Positions 60,736-64,000 of a DNA stretch of 64,000 bases are shown piece after piece. Under the pieces are notes generated by a model that worked only from the letters and a program-made list of their open reading frames with translations, was not told the origin of the DNA and did no database searches. A program made the position numbers and the translations under genes. Position 1 is the first letter of the stretch. Every line of letters starts with the position of its first letter. The DNA is from Nitrosarchaeum sp. (lineage in GTDB: Archaea > Thermoproteota > Nitrososphaeria > Nitrososphaerales > Nitrosopumilaceae): NCBI GenBank assembly GCA_002737445.1, contig NSIR01000002.1, positions 224,663 to 288,662 on the forward strand, in the 5' to 3' direction.

Positions 60736-62196
60736 TTATTTTATTAATTCATTAATTTTGTCAGATAGATGATCTAATACCTTTAAAATATCATTATTAC
60801 GTTTTGTTATATTAATTCTATAAGAATTGATTTTTTTTGTTCTATCTTCAATCATCCTCTTCTGTTCATCATATCCAGAAGAACCAAAAGATTTCCTTTC
60901 TTTTAATGAAGAAGTAATTGTAGTAGATTGAATAATTTTCATTATTAAATCAGGATTGGTTTTGGTTTCCTTAGCAATTGTAATAATTTCTTTCATATTT
61001 AGTTTAATCAAAGATTTATTAGATTTATGTGCTAATTGTACTAACGCTCCAGTAATTTTATGACTAGTTCTAAATGGAATTTCATTTTGAACTAATTTCT
61101 CTGCAATGTCAAGGGCTATAAGATAACTCGATTCGGTTGCCTTTTTCATTTCCTTTTCATTAACATGTAATGTAAGAAGAATTGATTTTAAAATTAATAA
61201 TGCACTGATTGAAATTTTTGATGTAGACCAAATAGAGGATTTAATTTGTTGTAGATCACGTCCATATCCGGAAGCAAGTCCTTTAATTGTAGTTAGAATT
61301 GCAGTCAAATTTCCAATAACCTCAGATGTTTTCCCTCTTGTTAATTCTAGTATATCTGGATTTTTCTTTTGTGGCATTACACTTGATGGTGATGTAAATT
61401 CGTCAGATAATTCTATAAATGAAAATTCAGATGTAGACCAAATTACAAAATCTTCAGAAATTCTACTTAAATTAGTCATCAATATTGCTATCATTGCAAC
61501 ATATTCAGCAACAAAATCACGTGTACTTGTAGCATCAAGTGAATTTTCTATAACACTATCAAATCCCAGCATCTTTGCAGTGCTATGTCGATCAATTGCA
61601 ATACTGGTTCCACCTACAGGTCCTGCTCCGAGGGGACTTTGATTAACATGACTAAATGTGGTATAAAGACGATCAAAATCCCTAAACAAAACATCTGCCT
61701 GCGCTAACAGATAATGTGAAAATAAGCCTACCTGAGCTTGTTGGAGATGTGTATAAAGAGGCATTATGGTTTTTTGGTGATTTTTTGCCAAAGATACAAG
61801 TGCTTCAATTGTATCCAATAGAGAGTTGCAGACAATGTTAATGTCATCACGAATCTTCATTCTAATATCTAAAGCAACTTGATCATTTCGTGATCTTGCA
61901 GTATGCATTTTTCCACCACTTGCCATACCTGCTTTTTTTATTACAAGAGTTTCAATTAATTCATGAATATCTTCTGCTCCAGATAAAATATCAAATTTTT
62001 CATTTTTCAAAGATTCTAGTGCTGAAATAATTTTTTTTGCATCATTTTTTGTAATGATTTGCTGTTCATACAACATAAGAGTGTGAGCCTCACTTCCCAA
62101 AATATCATAGAGTGCTATTTGTAAATCTTCATTTATGGATGAAACATAATCTAAAGTCACATCACTCAAATCAGAACCAAGACGTGAACGATACAT
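60736..62196 (-). CDS. argH: Argininosuccinate lyase
   Basis: 486 residues. Releases fumarate and arginine in arginine synthesis. Family signature SSVMPQKKNPD with the catalytic loop Ser, plus GGKMHTARSRNDQVALD, TRDFVAEYV and GPVGGTSIAID. Its start, ATG 62196, lies 50 bp from a divergent start with a TATATATA box between. No argG nearby. Confidence 0.96.
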   Translation of the reverse strand: MYRSRLGSDLSDVTLDYVSSINEDLQIALYDILGSEAHTLMLYEQQIITKNDAKKIISALESLKNEKFDILSGAEDIHELIETLVIKKAGMASGGKMHTARSRNDQVALDIRMKIRDDINIVCNSLLDTIEALVSLAKNHQKTIMPLYTHLQQAQVGLFSHYLLAQADVLFRDFDRLYTTFSHVNQSPLGAGPVGGTSIAIDRHSTAKMLGFDSVIENSLDATSTRDFVAEYVAMIAILMTNLSRISEDFVIWSTSEFSFIELSDEFTSPSSVMPQKKNPDILELTRGKTSEVIGNLTAILTTIKGLASGYGRDLQQIKSSIWSTSKISISALLILKSILLTLHVNEKEMKKATESSYLIALDIAEKLVQNEIPFRTSHKITGALVQLAHKSNKSLIKLNMKEIITIAKETKTNPDLIMKIIQSTTITSSLKERKSFGSSGYDEQKRMIEDRTKKINSYRINITKRNNDILKVLDHLSDKINELIK

Positions 62197-62217
62197 TGAA
62201 TAAAGTTTTAGAATGGT

Positions 62218-62225
62218 TATATATA
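62218..62225. promoter_or_regulatory. Palindromic TATATATA box shared by argH and the DUF59 gene
   Basis: The self-complementary octamer is centred between 62221 and 62222. That is about 25 bp from both starts: 62196 minus and 62246 plus. A single TBP site could serve both leaderless genes. Confidence 0.5.
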
Positions 62226-62245
62226 GGATCTATGCTTTTTTTGAC

Positions 62246-62569
62246 ATGAGTCTAGATCTCAAACAACTTCGAGTAAAAATTTTTGATGAACTATCAAAAA
62301 TTGTAGATCCTGAAATCAATACATCTATTACAGATTTAGAATTAATTGATGAAGTTGATATCAATAATAGTAATGTCAAAGTGGATTTACATCTAACTAG
62401 TCCATTTTGTCCTGCAGTTTTTGGATTTAAAATATGTCAAGATATTCATGATAACCTTTTGAAAGTAAATGGAATTGATGATGTTAAAGTAAATGTCTCA
62501 AATCACTTTATGGCTGAACAAATCAATAATCAAGTAAATAATAGCCCAAATCCAAAAAAACAGAATTAA
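62246..62569 (+). CDS. DUF59/MIP18-type iron-sulfur assembly protein
   Basis: About 107 residues starting MSLDLKQLRVKIFDELSKIV. The DPEINTSITDLELIDEV segment and LTSPFCPA, with the T-S-P-F-C-P motif, match the SufT/Cia2-like family. An ATG at 62213 would add eleven residues before this start; the TATA spacing favours 62246. The stop overlaps sdhB by 4 bp in the convergent direction. Many Fe-S proteins are encoded nearby. Confidence 0.85.
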   Translation: MSLDLKQLRVKIFDELSKIVDPEINTSITDLELIDEVDINNSNVKVDLHLTSPFCPAVFGFKICQDIHDNLLKVNGIDDVKVNVSNHFMAEQINNQVNNSPNPKKQN

Positions 62570-63333
62570 CTTTTAAATCCCAACATATAGCCTCGTAGTA
62601 ATTGAATTCCCATGGCTGGATCTACACCTTTTGGACATACTTGACTACAAGAACCTGCAAAATGGCATCTCCAAATACCGTGTGACTCATCTATAATTTT
62701 TAATCTGGTATCTTTCCCCTTATCTCTACTATCAGCAACGTATCGATATGCTTGAGCTAAAGCTTGAGGTCCAACAAATGAAGAATCTGTTGCCATTGTA
62801 GGACATGCAGAATTGCATAAACCACATTTAATACAATTTGAAAATTGAATATATTGTTCTAGTTCTTCAGGAGATTGTAAGAATTCTTTTGTATCACTAG
62901 TAATCTCAGTATCATCTCGAATAATGTATGGTTTTACTTTATGATGTGTATCAAATAATCTTTCAAACTTTACTGCCAAATCACGAATAATTGGAAAATT
63001 ATTCATTGGCTCTACGGTGATAATGTTTGAATTTAATTCACTGATTTTTGTAAAACATGCAAGTCTTGGCTTACCGTTGATGATCATTCCACATGAACCG
63101 CATGTTGCTTGTCTACAAGAAAAACGAACTGCAACAGAATGATCAAAATGCTTCTTTACTTCAAGAATTGCCTCTAATACAGTAGTCCATTTTTCATATG
63201 GAATATTAAATTCCATAAATTTTTTTTCTGTATCATGTACTGGATTATATTTTGCAATACGTAGTGTGATTGATTGTGATGATGAAAGTGGTGTTGATGT
63301 GTGCTCTTCAGCTAGACCAGGAATTTGTGTCAT
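62566..63333 (-). CDS. sdhB: Succinate dehydrogenase iron-sulfur subunit
   Basis: 255 residues. Plant-type 2Fe-2S: CRQATCGSCGMIINGKPRLAC. Then 4Fe-4S CIKCGLCNSACP and 3Fe-4S CHFAGSCSQVCPKGVDP. Links the flavoprotein SdhA, presumably outside the window, to the membrane subunits that precede it in the operon. 5 bp after the sdhD stop. Confidence 0.95.
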   Translation of the reverse strand: MTQIPGLAEEHTSTPLSSSQSITLRIAKYNPVHDTEKKFMEFNIPYEKWTTVLEAILEVKKHFDHSVAVRFSCRQATCGSCGMIINGKPRLACFTKISELNSNIITVEPMNNFPIIRDLAVKFERLFDTHHKVKPYIIRDDTEITSDTKEFLQSPEELEQYIQFSNCIKCGLCNSACPTMATDSSFVGPQALAQAYRYVADSRDKGKDTRLKIIDESHGIWRCHFAGSCSQVCPKGVDPAMGIQLLRGYMLGFKS

Positions 63334-63338
63334 CTATA

Positions 63339-63677
63339 TCATCCCATATTTACCATTATTATTGTACGTGTGCCATAAGTAATTAATCCGATCATTGCTA
63401 TAAAACAACTGTAAGAGATCACTTTTTCATAGATTCGACCTTGTTTTAATTCAAGTAAAATAACTCTCAATCCAATAAATCCGTGAATAGATAATAAAAT
63501 TAGAATTATTTCAAGCATTCCAGCATAAGGTAAAAAGTGGTAATTTCTAATCACATTGGCATATTCAAGTGATTCTGCATATCCCTGTGTAAGTCGCATT
63601 AAAATGTGAACTGCCACAAGTCCTACAGCAGCCAAGGCTGAACCATAATGTATTTTCATGATTATGCTTTCTCTCAT
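63339..63677 (-). CDS. sdhD: Succinate dehydrogenase membrane subunit
   Basis: 112 residues, three helices, possible start at residue 7 (MKIHYGS). SIHGFIGLRVILLE resembles the H-x3-G-L-R-x-x-x-x-D/E motif of the cytochrome b subunits, with the His as a haem or quinone ligand. Overlaps sdhC by 4 bp. Confidence 0.8.
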   Translation of the reverse strand: MRESIIMKIHYGSALAAVGLVAVHILMRLTQGYAESLEYANVIRNYHFLPYAGMLEIILILLSIHGFIGLRVILLELKQGRIYEKVISYSCFIAMIGLITYGTRTIIMVNMG

Positions 63678-64000
63678 TTTAATTCACCAAACATTACTGC
63701 TAAACCATACATCATTGCAATAGCTGCAAGTATTATTGCAGAATAAATACCAATTTTATGTTTAATATTTTGTGATGCTGGAGAATATGGATAATCAGGT
63801 CTTGTAGGGGTACCAACACCAACTCCACCATGTCCTAACATTACTCTAATTCCATTAACAGTATGAAAAACACACATTCCAATAATTATTGCTAAAATAA
63901 TGTGACCATGTGTAGTTTGTGTGGATGCAATCATTTCATTCCAACCAAATTGACCTTGTAAAATTTTACTGGTTTCATAAATATGAGCTATGAAATATAC
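63674..64000 (-). CDS. sdhC: Succinate dehydrogenase cytochrome b subunit (5' end off the window)
   Basis: The frame stays open through the right edge, reading VYFIAHIYETSKILQGQFG before MIASTQTTHGH, so the ATG at 63934 is probably internal. FHTVNGIRVMLGHGG carries the conserved His-x3-G-x-R of SdhC. Three helices visible. Gene order is sdhC, sdhD, sdhB; sdhA is probably upstream, beyond 64000. Confidence 0.8.
   Translation of the reverse strand, partial: VYFIAHIYETSKILQGQFGWNEMIASTQTTHGHIILAIIIGMCVFHTVNGIRVMLGHGGVGVGTPTRPDYPYSPASQNIKHKIGIYSAIILAAIAMMYGLAVMFGELK

Noticed and set aside
1-64000. Prophage, integrase or insertion sequence
   Set aside because: No transposase, integrase or terminal inverted repeats with target duplications were found; composition is uniform by eye.

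Overview
The window looks like a chromosomal segment of an ammonia-oxidising archaeon of the Nitrososphaerota (Thaumarchaeota), most likely Nitrosopumilus-like. It is strongly AT-rich. Many genes start with ATG, TTG or GTG 24-33 bp after a TATA-like box, which suggests leaderless mRNAs. Archaeal markers include RpoN, ribosomal proteins S13/S4/S2, RfcL, ABCE1, translin, UPF0147, archaeal enolase, isopentenyl phosphate kinase and an archaeal 5S rRNA. An 11-gene complex I without NuoEFG, a biotin-dependent acyl-CoA carboxylase set and a two-domain copper oxidase paired with a ZIP transporter point to this lineage. No amo genes, transposases, integrases, CRISPR arrays or phage genes were seen. Placement below phylum level is inference.

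Layout. 1-5 kb: secreted and small proteins, then metal handling (CDF transporter with three C-terminal domains; ZIP plus two-domain multicopper oxidase behind a DtxR-like palindrome). 5-11 kb: S13-S4, glmS, a cobT-like/MBL/NnrE cluster, translin. 11-19 kb: tRNA-Leu, rpoN-eno-rps2, then mevalonate kinase, isopentenyl phosphate kinase, IPP isomerase, prenyl synthase and gltX, so information processing sits beside archaeal lipid precursor synthesis. 19-25 kb: small metabolic and unknown genes, tRNA-His, CorA. 25-28.5 kb: a tightly overlapping pentose-phosphate operon (tktN-rpe fusion, tktC, tal). 28.5-37 kb: peptidase, 5S rRNA, ABCE1, Trm5-like, acetyltransferase, site-2 protease, LarA-like, pyrE. 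37-39 kb: candidate C/D box sRNA, tRNA(CAT), a haem-oxygenase-like diiron protein, tRNA-Glu with an intron in its T loop, and a second prenyl synthase. 39-49.5 kb: complex I. 49.6-53.6 kb: peroxiredoxin and acetyl/propionyl-CoA carboxylase. 53.7-58 kb: rfcL operon with two unrecognised partners, IMPase, ferredoxin reductase. 58-64 kb: DUF1059, a glutamyl-tRNA reductase-like protein lacking expected catalytic residues, tRNA-Asp, tRNA-Lys, argH, a DUF59 protein, and the start of a succinate dehydrogenase operon that runs off the right edge.

How they work together. Complex I, succinate dehydrogenase, the ferredoxin-NADP reductase-like protein and the Rieske ferredoxin cover electron transfer. 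The carboxylase fits the 3-hydroxypropionate/4-hydroxybutyrate CO2-fixation cycle known for this group. The pentose-phosphate genes and pyrE supply nucleotides, and the mevalonate genes supply isoprenoid lipids. The observations most worth follow-up are the C/D sRNA, the tRNA-Glu T-loop intron, the altered GluTR and IPP isomerase active sites, the TktN-Rpe fusion, the DtxR-like operator and the diiron pABA-synthase candidate.
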